Assembly (NCBI GenBank): GCA_023423695.1
Contig: JAFAFA010000027.1
Span: 1-64,000 of the forward strand
Reading direction: 5' to 3'
Source: Pseudomonadota bacterium
GTDB lineage: Bacteria; Pseudomonadota; Alphaproteobacteria; Azospirillales; Azospirillaceae
DNA: 64,000 bases
The notes below the pieces were generated by a model. That model was not told the origin of the DNA and searched no databases. It was given only the letters and a program-made list of their open reading frames with translations. Shown here in pieces: positions 17,770 through 25,379 of this stretch. Each line of letters begins with the position of its first letter. Within the stretch, counting starts at the first letter, position 1. Both the position numbers and the translations under genes were made by a program.

Positions 17770-17811
17770 CCGCGCCACGCCGGGGCAACGAAGACGCCAC
17801 GGTGTGAGTGT

Positions 17812-17887
17812 GGGGCCGTAGCTCAGCTGGGAGAGCGACGCGTTCGCAATGCGTAGGTCGGGAGTTCGATCCTCCTCGGCTCCACCA
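17812..17887 (+). tRNA. tRNA-Ala(CGC)
   Basis: A 76-base cloverleaf with encoded CCA. The acceptor GGGGCCG pairs with CGGCTCC (one G-T pair), the D arm is GCTC/GAGC, the anticodon loop TTCGCAA sits between ACGCG and TGCGT so the anticodon is CGC (reads GCG), and the T arm is GGGAG-TTCGATC-CTCCT with a U-G pair at the end. It reads towards the decayed integrase fragment, whose start is 177 bp beyond its 3' end. Confidence 0.95.
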
Positions 17888-18063
17888 TTTTCCTCAAAGA
17901 CATTGATGCGACACAGGAATTCGCCCGGAAGCGGCGGAATTCCCCGCGGTGTGACACCGCCCTGTCGCATGCGGCATCGGCCGAATCGCCACCATCCCCT
18001 TCAAAATCCGCCGTTTCAGCCCGCCCAGGGTGTCGCACATCCCTGTCGCCCAAGAGGCGTTCC

Positions 18064-18350
18064 ATGGGGCTGTGGCTGCGGGGAGCCGTCTGGCAATTCC
18101 GAACCCGTGTTCCCCCCGACCTCCAGGGGGTTCTGGGCCGGACCCACATCAACCGATCCCTGAAGACCAGCAGCTACCCCGACGCCATCCGGGCGCCCCG
18201 TAGGGTGGCCTTCGAGATTGAGCAGGATTTCGAGGCGGCCCGCGAGGACACCGGAAGCGAAACGGCCTACGCCGCGTGCCTCGGGGTGAGATGGTCCCCG
18301 CTTCCCGAACAGTCGGAACAGCTTGGCTCGGCCGATGAAGGACGGACCCG
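18064..18350 (+). pseudogene. Tyrosine-recombinase (phage integrase) N-terminal remnant, DUF6538 type
   Basis: The first ~60 codons encode the DUF6538-like N-terminus of tyrosine recombinases: MGLWLRGAVWQFRTRVP, LGRTHINRSLKTSSYPDA, then RRVAFEIEQDFEAA. There is no core-binding or catalytic (R-H-R-Y) domain: the similarity fades and runs into the insertion-sequence remnant at about 18350. The location just beyond the 3' end of tRNA-Ala, in the same orientation, is where a genomic-island integrase would sit. It must be non-functional. Confidence 0.75.
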
Positions 18351-18655
18351 ATGAGCCGGAATCGGAAGCGGTATTCAGCGACGTTCAAGATGAAGGTGGC
18401 GCCGGTGGCGGTCCGGGGCGAGCTGACTGTTCCACAGCTCGTGGCCAAACACTGTATGCACCAGACGCTGATCAACGCTTGGAAGTGTCAAGCCGCCGAG
18501 GGCATGGCGGCGATGTTCTCGGATAAGGCGGAAATGACCCAGGCGTCGCATACCGCCGGGGTCGATGAGCGTCGGTCGGAGGCGGGAGATGACGGAGCCC
18601 GATTACCCGCGGCTCTCAATCGTCGGGAAGTGCGAATTGGTGTCGATCAGCCACT
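18351..18655 (+). pseudogene. IS3-family transposase remnant (orfA start fused by deletion to orfB start)
   Basis: From the ATG at 18351 the frame reads as IS3-type OrfA: SRNRKRYSATFKMKVA, GELTVPQLVAKH and INAWKCQAAEGMAAMFSDKAE, which is the helix-turn-helix of that protein. About 190 bases in, similarity jumps to another frame, where RRREMTEPDYPRLSIVGKCE (from about 18578) is the start of IS3-type OrfB. The leucine zipper and end of OrfA are missing, and OrfB ends after about 25 codons with no DDE domain. No terminal inverted repeats are recognisable. The element is dead. Confidence 0.75.
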
Positions 18656-18710
18656 CCGCAACGGCATCGATTGTTCCTATCGCCAAAATGTCCGGAGAAC
18701 GAAGGCCATC

Positions 18711-18852
18711 TTACTCGTTGCCGAAGACCTTGCCCTCAATAATGCGGGCCCACGGCCTCGCTTCGGCTCTCGAACGTCTTGGTTTCGGAAACGCCTTTGC
18801 GGCGGATGCGGACGCAGTACTAACAGGGTCCGCGTTCCCAGATCATCGGCAT
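18711..18852 (-). pseudogene. Second tyrosine-recombinase N-terminal remnant, facing the first
   Basis: On the minus strand, the ATG at 18852 (with GGAGAG upstream) begins MPMIWERGPC, then a TAG stop. The same frame continues YCVRIRRKGVSETKTFESRS; after a one-base frameshift it goes on RIIEGKVFGNE and a TAA. Ignoring the stop and shift this matches the arm-binding N-terminus of integrases (RIRRKG, SKTF, EAWA, EGK). It starts 60 bp beyond the 3' end of tRNA-Gly in the tRNA's orientation. Identification rests on a short segment. Confidence 0.6.
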
Positions 18853-18911
18853 GGGACACTCTCCGTGACAGAGGGAATGTCCTAATATCATCACGAAAAT
18901 GGCCGGGAAAC

Positions 18912-18985
18912 TGGAGCGGGTGAAGGGAATCGAACCCTCGTCGTAAGCTTGGGAAGCTTCTGCTCTACCATTGAGCTACACCCGC
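18912..18985 (-). tRNA. tRNA-Gly(CCC)
   Basis: A 74-base cloverleaf with encoded CCA, discriminator T. The acceptor GCGGGTG pairs with CACCCGC, the D arm is GCTC/GAGC, the anticodon loop TTCCCAA gives anticodon CCC (reads GGG), and the T arm is AGGGT-TCGATTC-CCTT. The anticodon stem is GAAGC/GCTTA with a non-canonical closing pair, as is usual in this isoacceptor. Confidence 0.94.
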
Positions 18986-18995
18986 GCGCCCGCTG

Positions 18996-19024
18996 TTTAT
19001 AGGCGACCGACGCGGCGGATACAA
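18996..19024 (-). promoter_or_regulatory. Promoter of tRNA-Gly
   Basis: Minus strand: TTGTAT (19019-19024) and TATAAA (18996-19001) separated by exactly 17 bp, ending about ten bases upstream of the mature tRNA 5' end at 18985. This is a near-consensus sigma70-type promoter. Confidence 0.65.
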
Positions 19025-19032
19025 GAGCGGAA

Positions 19033-19935
19033 TCAAGCACTCCCGTGCGCAGGATCGCTGATCACCGGAGCGGAGGCTGGAGTGGGAGAGGCCGCTGCCT
19101 GCGAGGCGGTTTCCTTGGCTCGCACCGGCGCGTCGGGACGGCCGGAAATGGCGCGGGCGACGCCGTCCGCGACCACGCGCTGGCAATGGTCCGCCAGAGC
19201 CTTGCGGCTGGAAAAGCCGTCGATGGTCACCGGCGGGTGGAATTCCACCTCGATCGTCATGCCGCCCAGACGGAAGGCCTGCCACAGGTGCGGCACCAGA
19301 TCCATGTCGCCGTACCACGCATAAAAGGGGCGGAAGGCGATGCCCATCGGGATGCCGTCAAGCCGCGTGGCGGCGACGCTGACCGGCTGGACCGTCAGCG
19401 GACGGTCGGCGATGCGGCGAGCGGCGACGGCGAACAGCGCGGTCTTGAAGGGAAGGGTACGGTTGCCGTCGCTGGAGGTCCCCTCCGGGAAAAGGATCAG
19501 GCTATCGCCGGCATCCAGGCGGCCGCCGATGTCGTCGCGCTGCTTGTCGACCGAAGTGCGGGCCTTGCGCTCGACGAAAACCGTGCGCTGAAGCCGGGCG
19601 AGCAGTCCGAAGAAAGGCCAGCTTCCAACCTCCGTCTTGGCGACGAAGGAACCGGGGATCAGCGAGCCCAGCACCGAGATATCGAGATAGGAGGAGTGGT
19701 TGGACACGAACAGCACCGGCCCGCCGGACACCTGTTCGCCACGCACCACCACGTCCAGCCCCATCAAACGGGTGCAGACGCGGTGATAGAAGCGGGGCAG
19801 GGTGCGGCACAGCCGCCACCCCCGCGCCACGGCCAGCGCCTGGAGCGGGATCAGCAGCAGGGTCCACAGCAGGTACAGGCTCAGGCGCAGGGCCCCGCGG
19901 CCGGAGGATCCCAGGGCGCGCGCGGTACGGGTCAT
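19033..19935 (-). CDS. olsA: Lysophospholipid/lyso-ornithine-lipid acyltransferase (PlsC/OlsA type)
   Basis: A 300-residue membrane-bound acyltransferase. An N-terminal hydrophobic helix (residues ~17-38) precedes the PlsC domain: the catalytic NHSSYLD (His80, Asp85), then the acceptor-binding FPEGTSSDG at 149-157. The tail after ~270 is Ala/Pro-rich and not conserved. Position seven bases behind an OlsB-like gene makes OlsA, the second acyltransferase of ornithine-lipid synthesis, the best reading. A generic 1-acyl-glycerol-3-phosphate acyltransferase (PlsC) is the alternative, since the domain alone does not tell them apart. Confidence 0.8.
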   Translation of the reverse strand: MTRTARALGSSGRGALRLSLYLLWTLLLIPLQALAVARGWRLCRTLPRFYHRVCTRLMGLDVVVRGEQVSGGPVLFVSNHSSYLDISVLGSLIPGSFVAKTEVGSWPFFGLLARLQRTVFVERKARTSVDKQRDDIGGRLDAGDSLILFPEGTSSDGNRTLPFKTALFAVAARRIADRPLTVQPVSVAATRLDGIPMGIAFRPFYAWYGDMDLVPHLWQAFRLGGMTIEVEFHPPVTIDGFSSRKALADHCQRVVADGVARAISGRPDAPVRAKETASQAAASPTPASAPVISDPAHGSA

Positions 19936-19942
19936 GATCGCC

Positions 19943-20845
19943 TCAGCTGCCCTGGCTGTCGCGGCTGCGACGTTCGTAATGCTTGAAGTACTTATCGGTG
20001 ATCAGGTCGGTCTTCACCACGATGCAGACATCGGTGGTGTTGAACTGATGGTCGATGACCGCACCGTCGCCGATGAACCCGCCCAGGCGCAGATAGCCCT
20101 TTATCAGCGGCGGCAGGATGTTCAGCGCCCGCCGGGGATCGATGCGGTCCTTCGGCATACGGTCCAGCGAGACATGGCGTTCCGGCAGGGCCATCGCCCG
20201 CAGTTCCGGCGGCGCGAGGTGATGGTGGTACAGGTAGGACAGCGGCTCCGCCAGGGCATCGGGGTCGGTGCCGGGTAGGCTGGCGCAGCCGAACATCAGC
20301 GCGATGTCATGCTGGAAGACATAGGCGGCGATGCCCTGCCACAGCAGCTGCATGCTGCCGCGGCTGCGGTAGCCCGCGTCGACGCAGGACCGACCCAGCT
20401 CCAGCACCTCGCCGGGATAGCTGGCGAGCCGGCCGATATCGTATTCGTCGCTGGAATAGAAACGCCCGACCTTCTCGGCGGCGGGCCGGCGGATCAGGCG
20501 GTAGGTGCCGACCACCATGTCCGGACCGTTGCCGCGCGCATGGTCGATGACCAGCAGATGGTCGGCCACTTCGTCGTAATCGTCGAAGTCGCGGCCCTGG
20601 GCCTGCATGGCGGGGGAGGGGACCGCCGCCATCTCTTCATAGAAGACGCGGTAGCGCAGGGCCTGTGCCCAATCGATCTCCTCCGCCGACCGGGCCAGCC
20701 GCACCTCCAGCGTGCCCAGGCGGATGCCGTCCGTGAGCCTGCCGGAGACCGCCGCATCGGAACCGATGGCGTCCTGTGCGGACGCTTCGCCCCGCTCCGG
20801 GCTGGTCCGGGTGATGTCCGGCTGGTCCAAGCTTGCATCAGCCAT
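19943..20845 (-). CDS. olsB: Ornithine N-acyltransferase, OlsB (GNAT-like)
   Basis: About 300 residues. OlsB transfers a 3-hydroxyacyl chain from ACP to the alpha-amino group of ornithine, giving lyso-ornithine lipid. The family pattern includes LRYRVFYEEM, DHLLVIDH then VGTYRLIRRPAA, YSSDEYDI, LELGRSCV and the late YHHHLAPPELR. A long low-complexity N-terminus (about 40 residues) precedes the core. The ATG at 20845 is chosen; the frame is open to 21043 without family similarity. It is followed at seven bases by olsA. The 387 bp upstream contains only a dyad (21071-21096) and no gene. Confidence 0.85.
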   Translation of the reverse strand: MADASLDQPDITRTSPERGEASAQDAIGSDAAVSGRLTDGIRLGTLEVRLARSAEEIDWAQALRYRVFYEEMAAVPSPAMQAQGRDFDDYDEVADHLLVIDHARGNGPDMVVGTYRLIRRPAAEKVGRFYSSDEYDIGRLASYPGEVLELGRSCVDAGYRSRGSMQLLWQGIAAYVFQHDIALMFGCASLPGTDPDALAEPLSYLYHHHLAPPELRAMALPERHVSLDRMPKDRIDPRRALNILPPLIKGYLRLGGFIGDGAVIDHQFNTTDVCIVVKTDLITDKYFKHYERRSRDSQGS

Positions 20846-21070
20846 GTCGACGGTCCGCTGCGATGGTTCGGGACGATGCGCCGCGCCGGCTGTCTCCGCC
20901 GGGGCCCGGGCGGCCACGTCGGGACGAACAGCGTCGCACGCAGCGCAAGGGATAACACGATCAGGCGGTTCCCGGTCAACCGACATCGTATGGCGCCGCC
21001 GGCCGGCCGGGACCGGCATCCGCGGTCCTGCAGGCAACGGCATCGGGCCTATGGTTTGGGGGCGATCGCC

Positions 21071-21096
21071 TGGTCACGACGGTTTTCAGGTGACCA
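21071..21096. promoter_or_regulatory. TGGTCAC-N12-GTGACCA dyad between olsB and mucR
   Basis: A perfect 7-bp inverted repeat with a 12-bp spacer (21071-21077 and 21090-21096) in the otherwise empty stretch upstream of olsB and downstream of mucR. It could be an operator for olsB or a structure in the mucR 3' region. There is no flanking T-run, so a terminator is less likely. Confidence 0.3.
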
Positions 21097-21232
21097 CGAT
21101 CGGGGCGGCCGCGAAAGGGGGGGGCGGCGGCCCGGGACGTAAGGCGTACCGGAAAGGGATGGGCCCGAAGAGGGTGGGCCAGAGCGGGGGCGCCGTGATC
21201 GGCATCCGCCCGCCCTGCGGAAACTCCGATCC

Positions 21233-21646
21233 TCAGGCGCCGCGGCGGGCGCGGGTGCCGAGGCCGATCTGCTTGGCCAGCGAGCTGCGCTGGCGGGCGT
21301 AGTTCGGCGCAACCATCGGGTAGTCGGCCGGCAGACCCCAGCGGTCGCGGTATTCTTCTGGAGTCATATTGTACGCCGTCTTCAGATGGCGCTTCAGCAT
21401 CTTCAGCTTTTTGCCGTCTTCCAGGCACACAATATAGTCCGGCGTGACCGACTTCTTGATCGGAACCGCAGGCTGGGGCCGCTCCTCCGCCACCACCGGT
21501 TCGGTGCCGACGTTGGCCAGCGACTTGTAGACCTGCTCGATCAGGGTCGGAAGATCGGTCAGTGCGACTGTATTGTTGGAGACATGCGCCGCCACGATCT
21601 CCGTGGTCAGAGACAACAGCGCGTTGGAAGGGGACCCGTTGCTCAT
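21233..21646 (-). CDS. mucR: MucR/Ros-family transcriptional regulator
   Basis: A 137-residue DNA-binding protein of the Ros/MucR family, which in rhizobia and relatives controls exopolysaccharide, motility and virulence genes and represses itself. The C-terminal zinc finger is PDYIVCLEDGKKLKMLKRHL, with a Cys and two downstream His (MLKRHLKTAYNMTPEEYRDRW). The N-terminal part LLSLTTEIVAAHVSNN is the MucR oligomerisation segment. The C-terminus is basic. A good promoter lies 30 bp upstream. Confidence 0.93.
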   Translation of the reverse strand: MSNGSPSNALLSLTTEIVAAHVSNNTVALTDLPTLIEQVYKSLANVGTEPVVAEERPQPAVPIKKSVTPDYIVCLEDGKKLKMLKRHLKTAYNMTPEEYRDRWGLPADYPMVAPNYARQRSSLAKQIGLGTRARRGA

Positions 21647-21677
21647 GTAAGCTTGCTCCGCGGCATTCGTACCTCAC

Positions 21678-21706
21678 CATATAAAGAGGTTTTCTGCGTC
21701 GTGCAA
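21678..21706 (-). promoter_or_regulatory. Promoter of mucR
   Basis: Minus strand TTGCAC (21701-21706), 17 bp, TATATG (21678-21683), about 30 bp before the mucR start. It lies in an AT-richer stretch between mucR and the divergent TusA-like gene. Confidence 0.5.
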
Positions 21707-21735
21707 TATCCATCCTTTGGAACAAAGAGGAATCG

Positions 21736-21990
21736 GTGACCGAAAAAATCTCCACAGACTTGTTTCTCGACATCACCTCGCAGGTTTGTCCGTTAACCTT
21801 CGTCAAGACCAAGTTGATGGTGGAGCGGATGGACGCGGGGCAGACCCTCGAAGTCCGGCTGAATGCAGGCGAGCCCTTGGAAAACGTTCCACGATCCTTG
21901 ATGGAGTTGGGTCACAGCATTCTGTCTGTCCACCCCGAACGATTGGATGAACCGCAGGGAATCCACCGCCTGATCGTGCGGAAAAATTAA
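21736..21990 (+). CDS. TusA-family sulfurtransferase-like protein
   Basis: An 84-residue protein of the TusA/YeeD fold, which relays persulfide sulfur. The predicted sulfur-carrying Cys is 18 in DITSQVCPLTFVKTKLM. The usual family CPxP is CPLT here, as in a widespread alphaproteobacterial subgroup, so it may not be the tRNA-thiolation TusA. The GTG start at 21736 has AGAGGAAT upstream. It is convergent with rimI and divergent from mucR; nothing nearby ties it to tRNA thiolation or sulfur oxidation. Confidence 0.82.
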   Translation: MTEKISTDLFLDITSQVCPLTFVKTKLMVERMDAGQTLEVRLNAGEPLENVPRSLMELGHSILSVHPERLDEPQGIHRLIVRKN

Positions 21991-21993
21991 CCC

Positions 21994-22464
21994 CTATGCC
22001 CCGTCGAGATTGCGGCGCAGGACAAGCGCCGCGACCCGGCCGTCAGGTCGTTTGTAGTATCCAGGGCGGCGTCCGACGGAAAAGAAGCCGCAAGCCTTGT
22101 ATAGAGTCCATGCCGCTTGATTGTCTTCGGCGACCTCGAGAAACAGCGCAGTCGCTCCCAGGTCACGGGACTTGGCAACCGCGGCTTCGACCAGCAGGCG
22201 GCCGACGCCACCCCGCCGGGCCGGCGGCAGCACGCCGATGGCCAGGATCTCCGCATCCTCCGCCGCGACGCGGGCCATGACGAAGCCGACCGGCTGGTCC
22301 TGCACGTCAAGCGCGATGACGGCGAAACCGGCAGGCGGAGCGGTCAGGGTGGCGACCGACGCCTCGTCCCACGGATCCTCGGGGAAGCAGACCTGCTGCA
22401 GGGCGGCGACCACCCCGGACTCCAGCGGGCCGGCAGGGTGAAGGCGGACGTCGGGCACGGTCAC
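21994..22464 (-). CDS. rimI: Ribosomal protein alanine N-acetyltransferase
   Basis: A 156-residue GNAT that acetylates the N-terminal alanine of ribosomal protein S18 by family assignment. The acetyl-CoA loop is IGVLPPARRGGVGRLLVEA (about residues 78-96), and LFLEVAEDNQAAWTLYKACGF follows, with the ARGRPGYY-like end rendered GRRPGYYKRPDG. It begins with GTG overlapping the tsaB stop (GTGA), the usual tsaB-rimI arrangement. Confidence 0.9.
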   Translation of the reverse strand: MTVPDVRLHPAGPLESGVVAALQQVCFPEDPWDEASVATLTAPPAGFAVIALDVQDQPVGFVMARVAAEDAEILAIGVLPPARRGGVGRLLVEAAVAKSRDLGATALFLEVAEDNQAAWTLYKACGFFSVGRRPGYYKRPDGRVAALVLRRNLDGA

Positions 22465-23225
22465 GGCCCGTTTCCCGATCCGTCCACAAGGCCGTCCCCA
22501 GTTCCGGCCTCGACACCAGCCGCCTTCGGCAAGATGGCCGCTTTCGGCAGGGTGACGTCGGGCGGACGAAGATAGAAGGGTTCGGCCGGCAGGCCGGTCG
22601 GACGGGCGGCCCCCAGCGCCGCCACCACCGCAGCGTCCGGCAACCCGTCGCCCGCCGCCACCTCCAGCCCGGACCGCTCAGCCAGCAGCGGGACCAGCGC
22701 CGCCGCCGCGTCGCCGGCCAGCAGCAACGGACCGGACGGGCACAGCGCATCGAGCCAGCCGGGGATCGCTGCCGGATCCGGCATCGCCGGCTCCCCCACC
22801 GGCGCCAGCGCGGCATCGTAGAGCTGCAGGAAGGGTTCCGCCCGCCGGCTGTCGACGGCGACCAGCAGGTAGCGTCCGGCGCGCTCGGCCTCCGGCACGC
22901 CATGGGCGATGGCGTCGAAACTGGTGATGCCGACCACCGGAAGATCGCGCGCGACGGCGATCCCGCGGGCGGCGGCCAGCGCGATGCGCAGCCCGGTGAA
23001 GGCCCCCGGCCCGACGGTGACGGCGATGCGGTCGAGGTCGTCGAACGCGGCGCCGGCCTCCGCCAGCACCTCCTGCGCCAGCGGCACCAGCACCTCGGCC
23101 TGCCCGCGCGCCATCGAGGCGCTGCGCCGCACGGTCACGCGCGCGGCACCCACCGAACCGACGGTTCCCTCCCACAGTGCGGCCGAACAGCCGGACGTCG
23201 CCGTATCCAGACCCAGAACCTTCAT
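22461..23225 (-). CDS. tsaB: tRNA threonylcarbamoyladenosine biosynthesis protein TsaB
   Basis: A 254-residue ASKHA-fold partner of TsaD, needed for the t6A37 modification of ANN-decoding tRNAs. The N-terminus is MKVLGLDTATSGCSAAL, followed by SMARGQAEVLVPLAQEVL and the conserved ITVGPGAFTGLRIALAAARG block (IAVTVGPGAFTG at ~70). The start at 23225 has GGAAGGTGG upstream. It is coupled to rimI. TsaD is not in the window. Confidence 0.93.
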   Translation of the reverse strand: MKVLGLDTATSGCSAALWEGTVGSVGAARVTVRRSASMARGQAEVLVPLAQEVLAEAGAAFDDLDRIAVTVGPGAFTGLRIALAAARGIAVARDLPVVGITSFDAIAHGVPEAERAGRYLLVAVDSRRAEPFLQLYDAALAPVGEPAMPDPAAIPGWLDALCPSGPLLLAGDAAAALVPLLAERSGLEVAAGDGLPDAAVVAALGAARPTGLPAEPFYLRPPDVTLPKAAILPKAAGVEAGTGDGLVDGSGNGP

Positions 23226-23448
23226 TGCCCCACCTTCCTCAACCGCCACCCTTGACCGCCGCCGTATCGGGTTTTCCGCCACGCCGGTCCGTCTTCATAC
23301 GAGCCTGCCTTCACCATGGATTGCCGGCCCGGCACAATCCCGCACACCCGGCCGGCCCGGGCATGGCAGACCCGCGACCATGGCAGGCGGCGCCGGCGGC
23401 ATGCTAGAGGTCGTGCCTCTTTCCAATACGCCGACGATTGCCCTTTCC

Positions 23449-23997
23449 ATGCTGACCGAAATCGCGCCCCCGGCCTTCGACATCGACCTGGAGCTTCTCT
23501 ACGCCACCGCCGACAACCTGTCGGGCGTGCCGATCTACCGGTCGGCGGTGTGCCTGCTGCACCCCGACGCGGCCCGCCGGCTGACCGACGCCATCCGGCT
23601 GGCGCGCGGCATCGGCTGCCGGCTGCGGGTGTACGATGCCTTCCGCCCGACAGAGGCGCAATGGCGGCTTTGGCAGGCCTTTCCCGACCCGACTTACATC
23701 GCCGATCCCCGGCTGGGCTCCAACCACAGCCGCGGCGTGGCGATCGACCTGACGCTCGCCGATGCCGACGGCATGCCGCTGGACATGGGCACCGGCTTCG
23801 ACGAGATGACGGAGCGGTCGCATCATGGCCGCAGCGACCTGACCGCGAAGCAGCAGCGCAACCGCGCCAAGCTGCTGGGCGTGATGGTCGCCGCGGGCTG
23901 GGAGCACTACCCGTCAGAATGGTGGCATTACCAGCTGCCGGATGCGGAGCGCTATCCCCTGCTGACCGACGCAGCCGGCGGCGGGCGGCTGATGTAA
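23449..23997 (+). CDS. ddpX: D-alanyl-D-alanine dipeptidase (VanX/DdpX family)
   Basis: A zinc dipeptidase that hydrolyses D-Ala-D-Ala. Motifs are the zinc-binding SNHSRGVAIDLTL (His, Asp) and the C-terminal EWWHYQL. The 182-residue form from ATG 23449 starts MLTEIAPPAFDID, matching the family N-terminus; the ATG at 23401 in frame would add 16 residues. There is no recognisable signal peptide, so it is probably cytoplasmic and used for D-Ala-D-Ala salvage rather than for vancomycin resistance, as no van genes are present. Confidence 0.87.
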   Translation: MLTEIAPPAFDIDLELLYATADNLSGVPIYRSAVCLLHPDAARRLTDAIRLARGIGCRLRVYDAFRPTEAQWRLWQAFPDPTYIADPRLGSNHSRGVAIDLTLADADGMPLDMGTGFDEMTERSHHGRSDLTAKQQRNRAKLLGVMVAAGWEHYPSEWWHYQLPDAERYPLLTDAAGGGRLM

Positions 23998-24190
23998 AGG
24001 GGGCGGCGGAAAACGCCTCCCGTATCAGGGCGTGTGCTGCGGATCACGCGTTCCATTGTTGCACGCGCGCACCGCATCGCTGCCCTCGGTGGGAAAGTGG
24101 CGGTCGGTGCTTGTTCGCATGCCGGGGACTATGGCACACCCTTTGCGTCGGGTCGGAGGTCGTCCCGGCCAGCCTATTCCGCAGGGCGCC

Positions 24191-25243
24191 ATGCCGTTCC
24201 GTCGTGCCGTCAAGGTTCTCGCCGCCGCCGCGCTGTCCGTCTGGACCGCGCTCGTGCCGGCGTCGCGGCCGGCCATGGCCGACTCCGCCTCTCCGCCGGG
24301 CGCCAGCGCGGTCGTCTTCGCCTATGACCGCTTCGGCGAGGACCAGAACCCCTCGATCAGCATCCGCATCGACCAGTTCGAAGCGCATCTGGACGAGTTG
24401 ACGGACGGCGACTACCGCGTCCTGCCGCTGCCGAAGATCCTGGACGCCCTGCGCACCGGCAAGCCGCTGCCCGACCGCACGGTCGCCATCACCATCGACG
24501 AAGCCAGCCGCTCCGCCTTCACCGAGGCCTGGCCGCGGCTGAAGGCCGCCAATCTGCCCTTCACGCTGTTCGTCGCGACCGACGCGGTGGACCGCGGCTC
24601 TCCCACCCACATGACCTGGGGCGAAATCCGGCAGCTGGCGGCGGCCGGCGTCACCATCGGCGCACTCGGCACCTCGACACAGTCGATGCTGGCGCGCAGC
24701 CCGGACCAGCTGGCCGCCGACCTGCGCCGGATGTCCGACCGCTTCCAGGCGGAGCTGGGACGGCGTCCGACGATCTTCTCCTACCCGCAAGGGGAATACT
24801 CGCTGGCGGTGCGGCAGCTGGTGATGGACCAGGGCTTCGCCGCCGCTTTCGGCCAGCAGTCGGGCGTGCTGCACGCCCAGGCCGATCCCTGGGGTCTGCC
24901 GCGCTTCGTCATGAATGAAACCTATGGCAGCGCCGACCGGTTCGAGTTGGCGGCCAACGCCCTGCCGCTGCCGGTGTCGGACCTGACGCCCGACGACCCC
25001 TTGGTCACCGTCAACCCGCCCCCGTTGGGCTTCACCATCGCCGACGGGGTGGGGGACAGCTCAAAGCTGGCCTGCTTCGCCACCGGCCAGGGCCGCACCG
25101 CGCTGGAACGCATCGCGGAGGACCGGGTGGAAGTTCGTATCAAGGACCCATTCCCGCCGGGGCGCGCCCGCGTCAACTGCACCCTGCCGACCGCCGACGG
25201 CCGCTGGCGGTGGCTGGGCGTACAGTTCCTGATCCCGGAATGA
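24191..25243 (+). CDS. Polysaccharide deacetylase family protein, secreted
   Basis: A 350-residue exported protein. A signal peptide covers about residues 1-31 (basic start MPFRRAVKVLAAAALSVWTAL, then ASRPAMA). The catalytic NodB-like fold is indicated by AITIDEASRSAF, MTWGEIRQLAAAGVTIGALG and FSYPQGEYS. In canonical NodB enzymes the first motif is TFDDG; here it is TIDEA, so the metal-binding Asp-Asp pair is altered and activity is uncertain. The C-terminal ~100 residues are unrecognised. Confidence 0.78.
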   Translation: MPFRRAVKVLAAAALSVWTALVPASRPAMADSASPPGASAVVFAYDRFGEDQNPSISIRIDQFEAHLDELTDGDYRVLPLPKILDALRTGKPLPDRTVAITIDEASRSAFTEAWPRLKAANLPFTLFVATDAVDRGSPTHMTWGEIRQLAAAGVTIGALGTSTQSMLARSPDQLAADLRRMSDRFQAELGRRPTIFSYPQGEYSLAVRQLVMDQGFAAAFGQQSGVLHAQADPWGLPRFVMNETYGSADRFELAANALPLPVSDLTPDDPLVTVNPPPLGFTIADGVGDSSKLACFATGQGRTALERIAEDRVEVRIKDPFPPGRARVNCTLPTADGRWRWLGVQFLIPE

Positions 25244-25379
25244 CAGGCTGAAGCGTTTCCCCGGGGATATCGTTAAAGCCCAAGGGCTCCGATAGGGCAT
25301 TGGCGGCACGGCCTGTGGCGCCTATGGTGCCGGCCTTGGCGCGCCGTCGCGGCGTGCGCGGCAACCCCGGGAGGGAGCG

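Noticed and set aside
17812..18985. Direct att-site repeat of the tRNA-Ala or tRNA-Gly 3' end
   Set aside because: I did not see a second copy of either tRNA 3' end inside the interval, so island boundaries cannot be drawn.
21061..21070. GCGATCGC motif (HIP1-like)
   Set aside because: A single occurrence in GC-rich DNA is expected by chance.
23401..23448. Upstream ATGs (23380, 23401) for the dipeptidase
   Set aside because: Extra residues show no family similarity and no better ribosome site; the start at 23449 was kept.
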